The notes beneath the pieces were generated by a model. That model saw nothing but the letters and a program-made list of their open reading frames with translations, did not search any database and was not told the DNA's origin. DNA of 43,413 nucleotides from Prevotella sp. (GTDB lineage: Bacteria > Bacteroidota > Bacteroidia > Bacteroidales > Bacteroidaceae), in contig JAILAA010000046.1 of the NCBI GenBank assembly GCA_024681875.1, positions 1 through 43,413 of the forward strand, written 5' to 3'. The position numbers and the translations under genes are program-made. Positions 32,427 through 41,935 of the stretch are shown here, piece by piece. Within the stretch, counting starts at the first letter, position 1. Each line of letters starts with the position of its first letter.

Positions 32427-33232
32427 ATTGTTCTCCTTTCTTTAATGAGTTTCTGCCTTCAAAGGAACAAACCATGTGCCACCGCCCCGCAACCGCCAGA
32501 TAGTCAGCAGAAACGGACAAAATGTCAGCACACCCATAATCCCCCTCTTTTGACGAAAGCGGCTAATACTTGTTCGTATATTTCGGGTTTTTAGATGTGA
32601 TGAAACCGTGAATAACGCTATCAAAAATGTAAAGATATTTTATTCCGATTTCTTTACAAATGAAATTTGTGAAATAGAATCGGAAAGGCAGTGTTTTGCC
32701 GTCTGTCGGTCATCGGATGAGCATGAGTAAGGCTCAAAAACTGCACATCTGTATGGGCTTTGTGCAGCTTTTCAGCCTCTGAAAGGGTCAGTTTTTGCTC
32801 CAAAACGGCTTACTTTTGCTCAAAAAGAAGGTCCGCGTGAAAAAAAGGCATTGACTTTTTTTCATGGGGATATACCTTTTTGAAAACGAGGATGCTCCCC
32901 AAAAGCAGAAAATGAGCTAAGCAACTACCAATCAACAAGATAGCCAACCCCTCTCATTTTCGCGTTTTTTTCAGCAAATTGTCCTTTCTTGAATTCTGAG
33001 CCATTCTCAGCCTCGCAAAACCCTGTTTTTCCGCCACTTTTGTAAAAATATTTTACTCATTCTGAGTTATTATTGGAAATCATTTTTATGTCTATGAATT
33101 ATTCAGGGCAGAATAAACGCGGGAGCACGTAGAATCATTTGGAAGCGACGTAGAGAACTCGGGGTGATGCTATTCAATCGTTAAACTTTCTAATAATTTC
33201 AGAATATGGTTGCATATCATGAAAATAATGAG
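32427..33232. other. Gene-poor interval with inverted repeats
   Basis: No credible protein gene is seen in about 800 bp between clpB and the macroglobulin-like gene. Two nested inverted repeats are present. In 32643-32685, TTCCGATT/AATCGGAA encloses ACAAAT/ATTTGT. In 32735-32797, CAAAAACTG/CAGTTTTTG encloses CTGCACA/TGTGCAG. A TACTTTTG box occurs at 32811-32818 (plus). The remainder is AT-rich with T-runs. It may hold small RNAs or decayed sequence; nothing more can be supported. Confidence 0.5.
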
Positions 33233-33240
33233 TATCTTTG
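33210..33240 (+). promoter_or_regulatory. Promoter of the alpha-2-macroglobulin-like gene
   Basis: TTG (33210-33212), 20 nt, TATCTTTG (33233-33240), a full consensus match, followed by the ATG at 33265. Confidence 0.75.
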
Positions 33241-33264
33241 CATGAATAATAACACCTACGCATT

Positions 33265-36200
33265 ATGAAAAAACTATTCATTGCAACCATAATCTGCTTG
33301 ATGATGCCTATGTTTACATTCTCACAGACATACAGCGCCCTGTGGAAACAGGTGAAGGACGCCCAGGACAAAGACCTGCCTCAGACGGAGCAGGAAGTGC
33401 TGGGCAAGATAGTGACAAAAGCCGAGAAAGAGAAGGCCTACGGCCAGCTGCTGAAGGCCGAGCTGCAACGTGCCAAATCGCAGTGCGAGGTGGCTCCCGA
33501 CACGCTGAAACCCGTTGTAGAACAGCTGAAAGAGCGTGCAGCGATGGCCGAAGAGGACCATGTGCTGCAGTCTGTCTACTACGCCGTGCTGGGCTACATC
33601 TACTATCACAACAGCTGGCTCGACGAGCAGCGCCATGAGCAGATAGGCCAGGACTACTACGACAAGGCGATGGCCTACCCCGACGAGCTGGCCGCAGTAA
33701 AGGCCACCGACTTCGAGCCCTTTGTCGTCAAGGGCGAGCACAGCCGCTATTTCGGCGACGACCTGCTGAGCCTCATCGGAATACCTGCCGGTCATGCACG
33801 CCTGCTTCGCGACTATTATGTAAAGGCAGGCAACCGCCACGGAGCGCTCTTTGCCAGCGAATCCATGCTTGTCAACGAGGAACCGGAAGACATCGAGCTG
33901 GAACCGCTGAACAAATCGAAGTACATACAGCGCCTTGACTCGCTCATCGCAGAGTATCAAGACCTGCCTGAATGTGGCGAGCTGGCCATCGACCGCTATG
34001 ATTACATGGAAGACCACACCGATGCCACAGCCGAGCAGAAATGGCAGTACATCAACATGGCCTTGGAGCGATGGGGCTCGTGGCAGCGCATGAACTACCT
34101 GCGCAACCGCCAGCGCGACCTCACTTCACTGGAGTATAATGCAGAGGTAAAGAAAAGTGTCAACATTCCACAGAGCGCACAGACCGTCGAGCTGAAGGAA
34201 CTGCGCGGCATCAGCGAGCTTACCATGCGCATTTATAAAGTGAATATAGAGGGCAACACAGAGCTCAACCCCAACCATCCTGACCACTACAAGAAGCTGA
34301 AACCGCTGCTCCATGCCCTGCCCGACTTGACTCAGACGAAGAAATTCATAGGCAAGCGCGAGTATGAATTATTTGAGGACTCGATAGTGCTGAACGGTCT
34401 GCCTGTAGGCGTGTACATGCTGGAGTTTGAGAGCCAGCCGGCCACACGCATTTCGCGCAGCCTCTACTTCGTCAGCGACCTGCGCATACTGACTTTGACC
34501 TTGCCCTCGGATAAAGCTAACAAGGAAACAGAAAAGCGCATCGTTGTGGTGAACGCTACCACAGGCCAGCCCGTGAAGAACGCCACCGTTGACGTGCGCT
34601 GGGGATGGGGCCAGAAGGCAGGCAAAGCCACGCTGAAGACAGGCGACGACGGCGAGTGCACAATGAAAACCGGAAAAGACGACTCAAGATTCTACTTGCG
34701 CGCACACACACCGTCAGACAACGCCTGCCCTGATATGGACGACTGGGGACGCTTCCACTATAGTGAAGTGAACGAGGAAAGCCAGATAGACATCTTCACC
34801 GACCGCAGCATCTACCGGCCGGGACAGACGGTGCACGCCGCCGTGATCTTCTACCGCAACTACGAGGGCAACGACAACCGCGCCCTTGCCAACGAGGAGC
34901 TGACCATCCGCCTGAAAGACGCCAACTATGAGACATTGGAGGAGCACACCGTCACCACCGATCAGTACGGCACCGCCTCGACTTCGTTTACGCTGCCCAC
35001 ACAGGGACTGACGGGCCATTTCAGCATCAACGTCAGAGGCGAAAGCCACTCCTTCCGCGTGGAGGAATACAAGCGGCCAGCCTTCGAGGTGGATATTCCG
35101 CAGGTGACGCGCGACTATGAGGCCGGCGACACCATAGAGGCCACAGGCAACGTGCGCAGCTATGCCGGCGTACCCGTGCAGGGCGCTACGGTGAAGTACA
35201 AGGTGGTGCGCTGCATGGCATTCTGGTGGATGAGCTACTCGCGCTACTGGGAAGGCGGCTACATAGGCACAGGCAGCGACGACGAGCTGCTGGCCGAAGG
35301 CGAGACGACCACCGACGAAAAGGGTCAGTTCACAGCCGACATTCCGCTCGTTGTGCCTCAGACCCTGCACCCCATGTTCTACAACTTCGTCATCACCGCC
35401 GACGTCACCGACCAGGCAGGCGAGACGCATCAGGGCACAATGTCGCTGCCCTTGGGCAACAGGAAGACGGCCTTAAGCGTCACATTGCCCGAGAAAGTGC
35501 TCAACGAAGACAACACAAAGATAGCCTTCCACCTGCAGAACGCCGCCGGCGCCGACTTGGAAGGCAAGGTGCGCTACCGTATCGACAACGGCAGCTGGCA
35601 GGAAGTAAAAACCAACGAGCTTGTCGCGGTACCCTCGCTCAAGAGCGGCAGCCATACGCTCTCGGCCATCTGCCAGGAGGACACCATCAAGCAGGATTTC
35701 ATCGTCTTCTCGCTCAACGACAAGCGGCCTGTCACCGACATGCGCAAATGGTTCTACACCAGTCACGAGCACTTCCCCTTGGACGGCAAGCCCGTCACCG
35801 TGCAGGTTGGCTCTTCAGACAAGGACATCCACATTGTTTACAACATCATCAGCGGCAACAAGGTGGTAGAGAGTGGAACAGCCGACCTCAGCAACGAGCT
35901 CATCAACCGCAAGTTCACCTATAAGGAGAGCTACGGCCACGGGCTGCTGCTCACCTTCGGCTGGGTGAAGGACGGAGAATACTACGTCTATCATACCACC
36001 ATCAAGAAGCCGTTGCCCGACAAGCATCTGAAGGTGAAATGGAAGACATTCCGCAACCGTCTCACACCAGGACAAGAGGAGGAATGGACACTCACCGTTG
36101 TCAAGCCCGACGGTACGCCTGCCGATGCCCAGCTGATGGCTACACTCTACGACAAGAGCCTCGACCAGCTCTACGGACACTCATGGAGCCTGGTGCCCCC

Positions 36201-38829
36201 TACCCGACTGAATTATTGGTACACCTGCTGGGACAAGGCCCAATGGCCAGGTATCAACATTCACGGCTCTAAAACATTGTCGTCGCTGACCGTACCTGGA
36301 TTGCACTACAACCATTTCGACTACGACGTGTTCCCCAGCTACAGATATAATCCTCGCATCCGCGGACGCTTGATGACCAAGAGCAGCCCAATGGTGGAGA
36401 ATAAACTCTATGATGTGGTGGAATTCGAGGAGGCGGCTGCCGACGAGAGTGTCAATCAGCTGGCTGAGGTTGCTTTCGGCACACAAAGAAAGGCAATGGT
36501 GACTGGCTCTGTGTCTGGTGTAAAGGTAGAAGAAGAGCAGCAGGAACAAGCCGAAATGCAGATGCGTGAAAACCTGCAGGAGACGGCGTTCTTCATGCCG
36601 CAGCTCGTCACCGATGCCACCGGCACCGTGTCGCTGAAGTTCACGCTGCCCGAGAGTCTCACCACATGGCGTTTCTTCGGCATCGCCCATACGAAAGACA
36701 TGATGTACGGCCAGCTGAGCGACGAAGCCGTTGCCCGCAAGGACGTGATGATTCAGCCCAACATGCCGCGCTTCCTGCGCCAGGACGACAAGGGCACCAT
36801 CAGCGCCCGCGTGATGAACATGAGCGACAAGCCCATCAAAGGCACCGCCATGCTGCAGCTGCTCGACCCAGAGACAGAGAACGTCGTCTACGAACAGAAG
36901 CAGCAGGTCAGCGTTGCCGACAGTTCTACTGTGGCTGTCACCTTCCCCGTCCAATCTTCAATGTTCAATCTACAATCTTCAATCTACATTGCCCGTGTCA
37001 GCATCAGCACGCCAACACACAGCGACGGCGAGCAGCACTATCTGCCTGTATTGCCATCGACTGAGCGCGTCACCGTCACCGTTCCCTTTACACAGAACGG
37101 TCCTGGCACAAAGGAAATTGACCTGAAGGCAATGTTGCCGAATACAGCGGTCAACTCCCAGCTCACCGTAGAGTACACAAACAATCCCACGTGGCTGATG
37201 ATTCAGGCTTTGCCAGCCGTCGGCCATCCGCACGACGACTGCGCCGTATGCCAGGTCACCTCATTCTATGCCAATGCCATCGGCCGACATATCCTCGCAC
37301 AGAACCCCACAGCCAAGAACGTCTTCGAACAGTGGAAACGCGAAAGTACAACGCTTACTTCGCTCAACTCCCAGCTCCAGAAGAACGAGGAACTGAAAGA
37401 CCTGCTGCTCAACGAGACGCCGTGGGTGATGGACGCTAACCGTGAACAAGACCAGAAACAGCAGCTCGGTCTCTTCTTCGACAAGAATGTCATCGACCTG
37501 CGCATCAGCGATGCCGTAAAGAAACTGAACGGTTTGCAGAACAGCGACGGTTCATGGAGCTGGTGGCCCGGGATGAACGGCTCGCCCTTAATCACTACGG
37601 CTGTAAGCGAAATGCTGGTGCGTCTGAACAAAATGACGGAACATCAGAACGAAACGGAAGGAATGCTCGACAACGCGTTCTCATTCCTTGGCAACGACAT
37701 TGTGGAACTGGTGAAGGAAATGAAGAAGGAAGAACGGAAGGGCCACAAGCAGTCGTTCCCCAGCTTCCGCGCTTTGCAGTGGCTCTACATCTGCACCATC
37801 GACGGACGCGAGCTGCCCAAGGATGTGGCAGATGCCAACGACTACCTGATAAATCTGCTGAAAAAGGAGACAAGAAACCAGACCATTTACGAGAAGGCTC
37901 TCTCAGCCATTATCCTTGAGAACAAGACCTACGTGAAAAGCCTGAAGGAGTGGACGGTCTACCGTGAGGACATGGGCCGCTATTACGACACACAGCGCGC
38001 TGGCTACTCGTGGCGCGACTACAAGATGCCCACGCAGGTGGCAGCCATCGAAGCCATGAAGCTGCTCACGCCCGATGATACCGCCACCATCACAGAGATG
38101 CAGCGCTGGCTCCTGCAGCAGAAGCGCACACAGGCCTGGGACACTCCATTGAACAGCGTCGACGCCATCTATGCCTTCCTCAACGGCAACTCGCAAGCTC
38201 TGGCACCGCAGGCGAAGACGGAGCTGTGCATCGACAGCAAGCCTCTCGACACCAGCGACGCCACTGCAGGCATCGGCTATGTGAAGACCAGTATGCCAAT
38301 CGGCGACAAGGCACCTTCGACCTTCACCGCCAAGAAGACTTCCACAGGCACTTCGTGGGGCGCCGTCTACGCTCAGTTCACGCAGCCCACAAGCGACATC
38401 GCCGACCAAACGAGTGGCATCAGCGTCAAGCGCGAATTGCTCACAGGTGATCATAATACTCAAATCTCAAATCTCAAATCTCAAATCAAAGTGGGCGACC
38501 GCATCATTGTGCGCATCACCATCGAGGCTGACCGCGACTACGACTTCGTACAGCTCACCGACAAACGCGCAGCCTGCATGGAACCTGTGAAGCAGCTGAG
38601 CGGCTACAACTGGCGCGAAGGCTATTACTGCACGCCGAAGGACTACGCCACCAGCTATTTCTTCGACCTCCTGCCAAAGGGCCGCCACATCATCGAGACC
38701 GAGTATTACATCGACCGCGAAGGAACCTACGAGACGGGAACCTGCACCGTACAATGCGCCTATTCGCCTGAGTTCCACGGCACTACTAAGTCCATTACGC
38801 TGCATGTGAATAGCCGAAATGACAAATGA
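33265..38829 (+). CDS. Alpha-2-macroglobulin-like protein (MG-domain protein, no thioester)
   Basis: The 1854-aa protein has a Sec signal peptide (MKKLFIATIICLMMPMFTFSQ) without a lipobox and a long N-terminal helical region. MG domains follow, including DRSIYRPGQTVHAAVIFYRNYEG, LPTQGLTGHFSINVRG, HSFRVEEYKRPAFEV and the A2M core ETAFFMPQLVTDATGTVSLKFTLPESLTTWRFFGIAHTKDMMYG. A TED-like alpha-toroid (from about residue 1310) and a C-terminal receptor-like domain complete it. At the thioester position (CxEQ in active members) the sequence is CAVC (Cys1326 and Cys1329), so no thioester can form. Bacterial relatives trap proteases or remodel surface proteins in the periplasm. Two short repetitive in-frame insertions are present (36952-36987 and 38459-38486). 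A DUF1573 gene follows closely. Confidence 0.9.
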   Translation: MKKLFIATIICLMMPMFTFSQTYSALWKQVKDAQDKDLPQTEQEVLGKIVTKAEKEKAYGQLLKAELQRAKSQCEVAPDTLKPVVEQLKERAAMAEEDHVLQSVYYAVLGYIYYHNSWLDEQRHEQIGQDYYDKAMAYPDELAAVKATDFEPFVVKGEHSRYFGDDLLSLIGIPAGHARLLRDYYVKAGNRHGALFASESMLVNEEPEDIELEPLNKSKYIQRLDSLIAEYQDLPECGELAIDRYDYMEDHTDATAEQKWQYINMALERWGSWQRMNYLRNRQRDLTSLEYNAEVKKSVNIPQSAQTVELKELRGISELTMRIYKVNIEGNTELNPNHPDHYKKLKPLLHALPDLTQTKKFIGKREYELFEDSIVLNGLPVGVYMLEFESQPATRISRSLYFVSDLRILTLTLPSDKANKETEKRIVVVNATTGQPVKNATVDVRWGWGQKAGKATLKTGDDGECTMKTGKDDSRFYLRAHTPSDNACPDMDDWGRFHYSEVNEESQIDIFTDRSIYRPGQTVHAAVIFYRNYEGNDNRALANEELTIRLKDANYETLEEHTVTTDQYGTASTSFTLPTQGLTGHFSINVRGESHSFRVEEYKRPAFEVDIPQVTRDYEAGDTIEATGNVRSYAGVPVQGATVKYKVVRCMAFWWMSYSRYWEGGYIGTGSDDELLAEGETTTDEKGQFTADIPLVVPQTLHPMFYNFVITADVTDQAGETHQGTMSLPLGNRKTALSVTLPEKVLNEDNTKIAFHLQNAAGADLEGKVRYRIDNGSWQEVKTNELVAVPSLKSGSHTLSAICQEDTIKQDFIVFSLNDKRPVTDMRKWFYTSHEHFPLDGKPVTVQVGSSDKDIHIVYNIISGNKVVESGTADLSNELINRKFTYKESYGHGLLLTFGWVKDGEYYVYHTTIKKPLPDKHLKVKWKTFRNRLTPGQEEEWTLTVVKPDGTPADAQLMATLYDKSLDQLYGHSWSLVPPTRLNYWYTCWDKAQWPGINIHGSKTLSSLTVPGLHYNHFDYDVFPSYRYNPRIRGRLMTKSSPMVENKLYDVVEFEEAAADESVNQLAEVAFGTQRKAMVTGSVSGVKVEEEQQEQAEMQMRENLQETAFFMPQLVTDATGTVSLKFTLPESLTTWRFFGIAHTKDMMYGQLSDEAVARKDVMIQPNMPRFLRQDDKGTISARVMNMSDKPIKGTAMLQLLDPETENVVYEQKQQVSVADSSTVAVTFPVQSSMFNLQSSIYIARVSISTPTHSDGEQHYLPVLPSTERVTVTVPFTQNGPGTKEIDLKAMLPNTAVNSQLTVEYTNNPTWLMIQALPAVGHPHDDCAVCQVTSFYANAIGRHILAQNPTAKNVFEQWKRESTTLTSLNSQLQKNEELKDLLLNETPWVMDANREQDQKQQLGLFFDKNVIDLRISDAVKKLNGLQNSDGSWSWWPGMNGSPLITTAVSEMLVRLNKMTEHQNETEGMLDNAFSFLGNDIVELVKEMKKEERKGHKQSFPSFRALQWLYICTIDGRELPKDVADANDYLINLLKKETRNQTIYEKALSAIILENKTYVKSLKEWTVYREDMGRYYDTQRAGYSWRDYKMPTQVAAIEAMKLLTPDDTATITEMQRWLLQQKRTQAWDTPLNSVDAIYAFLNGNSQALAPQAKTELCIDSKPLDTSDATAGIGYVKTSMPIGDKAPSTFTAKKTSTGTSWGAVYAQFTQPTSDIADQTSGISVKRELLTGDHNTQISNLKSQIKVGDRIIVRITIEADRDYDFVQLTDKRAACMEPVKQLSGYNWREGYYCTPKDYATSYFFDLLPKGRHIIETEYYIDREGTYETGTCTVQCAYSPEFHGTTKSITLHVNSRNDK
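36952..36987 (+). repeat. In-frame degenerate repeat in the macroglobulin-like gene
   Basis: CAATCTTCAATGTT, CAATCTACAATCTT and CAATCTAC follow each other (14-bp period, 7-bp sub-period). They encode SSMFNLQSSIYIA between two conserved beta strands. Confidence 0.65.
38459..38486 (+). repeat. In-frame 7-bp tandem repeat (CTCAAAT x4) in the macroglobulin-like gene
   Basis: Four perfect copies of CTCAAAT encode QISNLKSQI, immediately before VGDRIIVRITIEADRDYDF. The same 7-mer in the same reading phase (SNLKSQI) occurs in xseA at 22362-22403, although the genes are unrelated. Confidence 0.85.
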
Positions 38830-38851
38830 CAGATGACAGTTAGTAAATAAG

Positions 38852-39937
38852 ATGAAGAACCATATAATCAAGAGAAAAACGTCAATGATAAGGAAGCTGA
38901 TAGGTTTATCATTTATCATCCTTGCTTTGTCATTCAGTCCTGCATGGGCACAAAAGCTGAGCATCAACAAAACGACTATCGATGTAGGCAAGACAGGCTT
39001 CGAAGTGCCTGTCACAGCCACCTTCGAGCTGCGCAACAAGAGCCTGAAGACAATGACCATCGACCGTCTGGAGACCGACTGCGGCTGCACCACCGTCGAC
39101 GGCCCGAAGAGTGTGGGTGCCGGCGAGCGCTTCACCATTTCGCTGACCTACGATGCCAAGCTGCTGGGACATTTCACCAAGCAAGTGGCGCTCTACAGCA
39201 ATGCCACGCGTGAGCCCGTCTATCTGAAGATGAAAGGCGTGGTGCTGGAGGACGTCGTGGACTATTCCAACCGCTATCCTTACGACATGAACGGTCTGCT
39301 GAGTTCGGAGAACAACGTAGAGTTCGACGATGTGAAGAAAGGTCAGACGCGCGAGATAGAAATCAACCTGCTCAACAACACTGAGGAGAACATGACGCCC
39401 AACATCCTGCACATGCCCACGTGGCTCCACGCGCTGGCCATGCCTGAAACGCTGGAGCCCAACCGCAGCGGTAAAATCATCCTGACGCTGAACTCTGAGG
39501 AGGTACACAACTACGGTCTGACACAGGTGAGCGTGTACTTGGCCAAGCGCATAGGCGAGCGCATCAGCGACGAGACGGAGATTCCCGTCAGCGTCGTACT
39601 ACTGCCTGAAGCCAACTTCGAGGGACAGGACCGCCAGTTGGCGCCGCACCTGCATCTCTCGGCAGAGGAGCTAAGCCTCGACGCCCATCACAAGAACGGC
39701 ACCATCATCATGACGAACAACGGCAAGAGTGCGCTGAAAATATCCTCGCTACAAATGTTCACTGGAGGTGTCAAAGTAAAGTTGCCCAAAAGTGAGCTGC
39801 AGCCTGGCGAGTCGACGAAACTACGTGTGACCATCATTCCTGACCAAATCAGGAAAGCGCGCTCACAGCCCCGTATCCTGATGATCACCAACGACCCGGA
39901 AAACTCAAAAGTAGTCATTACTATCAACGTAGAATAA
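38852..39937 (+). CDS. DUF1573 (ASH-like) secreted protein
   Basis: 361 aa. Two in-frame starts exist: ATG 38852 (MKNHIIKRKTSMIRKL) and ATG 38885 (MIRKLIGLSFIILALSFSPAWAQ). The second gives a classic signal peptide and may be the true start. The mature protein begins KLSINKTTIDVG, then VPVTATFELRNKSLKTMTIDRLETDCGCTTVDGPKSVGAGERFTISLTYD. DCGCT and the Ig-like pattern define DUF1573. A second related domain follows (to TNDPENSKVVITINVE). Function is unknown; such proteins are periplasmic or outer-membrane associated in Bacteroidetes. The gene starts 22 nt after the macroglobulin-like gene and ends exactly at the ATG of meaB (TAAATG), so all three are probably one operon. Confidence 0.88.
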   Translation: MKNHIIKRKTSMIRKLIGLSFIILALSFSPAWAQKLSINKTTIDVGKTGFEVPVTATFELRNKSLKTMTIDRLETDCGCTTVDGPKSVGAGERFTISLTYDAKLLGHFTKQVALYSNATREPVYLKMKGVVLEDVVDYSNRYPYDMNGLLSSENNVEFDDVKKGQTREIEINLLNNTEENMTPNILHMPTWLHALAMPETLEPNRSGKIILTLNSEEVHNYGLTQVSVYLAKRIGERISDETEIPVSVVLLPEANFEGQDRQLAPHLHLSAEELSLDAHHKNGTIIMTNNGKSALKISSLQMFTGGVKVKLPKSELQPGESTKLRVTIIPDQIRKARSQPRILMITNDPENSKVVITINVE

Positions 39938-41032
39938 ATGGAACATCCCGAGAATAGCGCAGTATTTGCCGGCCTGCAAGTAAACAGCGGCGTAGAGCAG
40001 CAGTCTATCATCAATCCTTATCTGAAGCGAGGCCGCTTCCGCCGTCAGGTGATGAGCGCCGCCGATATGGTAGAAGGCATCCTGAAGGGCGATATCACCA
40101 TCCTCTCGCAGGCCGTCACCCTGATAGAGAGCGTCAACCCCGACCATCAGGCCAAGGCGCAGGAAGTCATCGAGAAATGTCTGCCCTACAGCGGCAAGAG
40201 CGTCCGCGTAGGCATCAGCGGCGTGCCTGGTGCAGGCAAGTCGACATCGATTGACGAGTTCGGCATCCACCTGCTGAAAGAGAAAGGCGGCAAGCTGGCC
40301 GTCCTCGCCATCGACCCATCGTCAGAGCGCTCGAAAGGTAGTATCCTGGGCGATAAGACGCGCATGGAAAAGCTGGCCGTACATCCCGACTCGTTCATCC
40401 GCCCCAGCCCGTCGGCAGGTTCTCTCGGAGGTGTAGCCCGCAAAACCCGCGAGACCATCATCCTTTGCGAGGCCGCCGGTTTCGACAAGATTTTCGTAGA
40501 GACTGTAGGCGTGGGACAAAGCGAGACGGCCTGTCACTCGATGGTAGACTTTTTCCTGCTCATCCAGGTGGCAGGAACAGGCGACGAACTGCAAGGCATC
40601 AAGCGCGGTATCATGGAAATCAGCGACGGCATTGTCATCAACAAATGTGACGGCGACAACGTAGACCGCTGCCAGATGGCCGCCACCAACTTCCGCAACG
40701 CGCTGCATTTCTTCCCCATGCCCGAGAGCGGATGGATGCCGAAGGTGCTGTGCTACTCAGGCTTCTACGGCTTAGGCATCAAGGAGGTGTGGGACATGAT
40801 CTACCAGTATTTCGACTTCGTGAAGGCCAACGGCTATTTCGACTATCGCCGCAATGAGCAGGCAAAATACTGGATGTATGAGAGCATCAACGAGCATCTG
40901 CGCCTCAACTTCTACAACAACCCCGTCATTCAGGAGCAGTTGCAGCAGGCTGAGCAGTCCGTCCTCATGGGACAGAAGACCAGCTTCGTAGCAGCGCAGA
41001 ATCTGCTCGACCTTTACTATCAAAACCTTTAA
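39938..41032 (+). CDS. meaB: Methylmalonyl-CoA mutase-associated GTPase MeaB/ArgK
   Basis: MeaB protects and loads cobalamin-dependent methylmalonyl-CoA mutase, part of propionate/succinate metabolism. The 364-aa protein has the N-terminal helical region, the P-loop GVPGAGKST (about residues 95-103), switch sequence AIDPSSERSKGSILGDKTRM, VETVGVGQSE and the guanine-recognition NKCDGDN, then the C-terminal dimerisation helices. It starts directly after the DUF1573 stop codon and ends 30 nt before ispH. The mutase genes mutAB are not in the window. Confidence 0.95.
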   Translation: MEHPENSAVFAGLQVNSGVEQQSIINPYLKRGRFRRQVMSAADMVEGILKGDITILSQAVTLIESVNPDHQAKAQEVIEKCLPYSGKSVRVGISGVPGAGKSTSIDEFGIHLLKEKGGKLAVLAIDPSSERSKGSILGDKTRMEKLAVHPDSFIRPSPSAGSLGGVARKTRETIILCEAAGFDKIFVETVGVGQSETACHSMVDFFLLIQVAGTGDELQGIKRGIMEISDGIVINKCDGDNVDRCQMAATNFRNALHFFPMPESGWMPKVLCYSGFYGLGIKEVWDMIYQYFDFVKANGYFDYRRNEQAKYWMYESINEHLRLNFYNNPVIQEQLQQAEQSVLMGQKTSFVAAQNLLDLYYQNL

Positions 41033-41062
41033 GGACCTTAAAGTCTCATAAGCCCCATCAAT

Positions 41063-41911
41063 ATGCTCCAGATAGAAATCGACAGCGGCAGCGGCTTCTG
41101 CTTCGGCGTTACTACAGCCATCAAGAAAGCAGAAGAGGAACTGGCCAAGGAGAATACGCTCTATTGTCTGGGCGACATCGTGCACAACGGAATGGAGTGT
41201 GAGCGCCTCAGACAGATGGGGCTTGTCACCATCAACCATAAGGAGATGGAACAGCTACACAATGTCAAGGTTTTGCTGCGAGCACATGGCGAACCACCCG
41301 AGACCTATGAGCTGGCGCGACGCAACAACATCGAGATTATCGATGCCACCTGTCCGGTGGTGCTGAAGTTACAGAAAAGAATCAAGGAGCAACATGAGGA
41401 CATTGTCATCTTCGGCAAGAAAGGTCACGCCGAGGTGCTGGGGCTGGTGGGACAGACCGACGGCCACGCCATTGTCATCGAGAACTTCGACGAGGTGAAG
41501 AAACTCGACTTTACGCACGACATCTATCTTTTCTCACAGACGACAAAAAGCCTGGACGAGTTCCATCGCATCACCGAATACATCCAAAGCCACATCTCAC
41601 CCACAGCTACGTTCAGAAGCTTTGATACTATTTGCCGTTCCGTTGCCAACCGTATGCCGAACATCACCGAGTTTGCCGCACGCCACGACCTCATCCTCTT
41701 TGTCTGCGGACGCAAGAGCAGCAATGGCAAAGTCCTCTTCAGCGAGTGCCACCGTGTAAATCCAAACAGCTACCTCATTGAGGGTCCCGAGGAAATCGAC
41801 GCCTCCTGGCTGAAAGACGTCCGCACTGTAGGCATCTGCGGAGCTACCAGTACGCCGAAGTGGTTGATGGAGCAGTGTCGCGACGCAATTGCAATAACCG
41901 TTAAACAATAA
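41063..41911 (+). CDS. ispH: 4-hydroxy-3-methylbut-2-enyl diphosphate reductase
   Basis: IspH (LytB) performs the last step of the MEP isoprenoid pathway with a [4Fe-4S] cluster. The three cluster cysteines are in SGFCFGV (Cys13), DATCPVV (Cys97) and DTICRSV (Cys191). LRAHGEPPE, KGHAEVLGLVGQ, FSQTT and VCGRKSSNGKVLF, then GICGATSTPKWLMEQ, are family motifs. The 282-aa length is normal. It follows meaB by 30 nt and precedes the GH20 gene by 24 nt. Confidence 0.96.
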   Translation: MLQIEIDSGSGFCFGVTTAIKKAEEELAKENTLYCLGDIVHNGMECERLRQMGLVTINHKEMEQLHNVKVLLRAHGEPPETYELARRNNIEIIDATCPVVLKLQKRIKEQHEDIVIFGKKGHAEVLGLVGQTDGHAIVIENFDEVKKLDFTHDIYLFSQTTKSLDEFHRITEYIQSHISPTATFRSFDTICRSVANRMPNITEFAARHDLILFVCGRKSSNGKVLFSECHRVNPNSYLIEGPEEIDASWLKDVRTVGICGATSTPKWLMEQCRDAIAITVKQ

Positions 41912-41935
41912 GCATTAACCAATAAACTAAAAACA

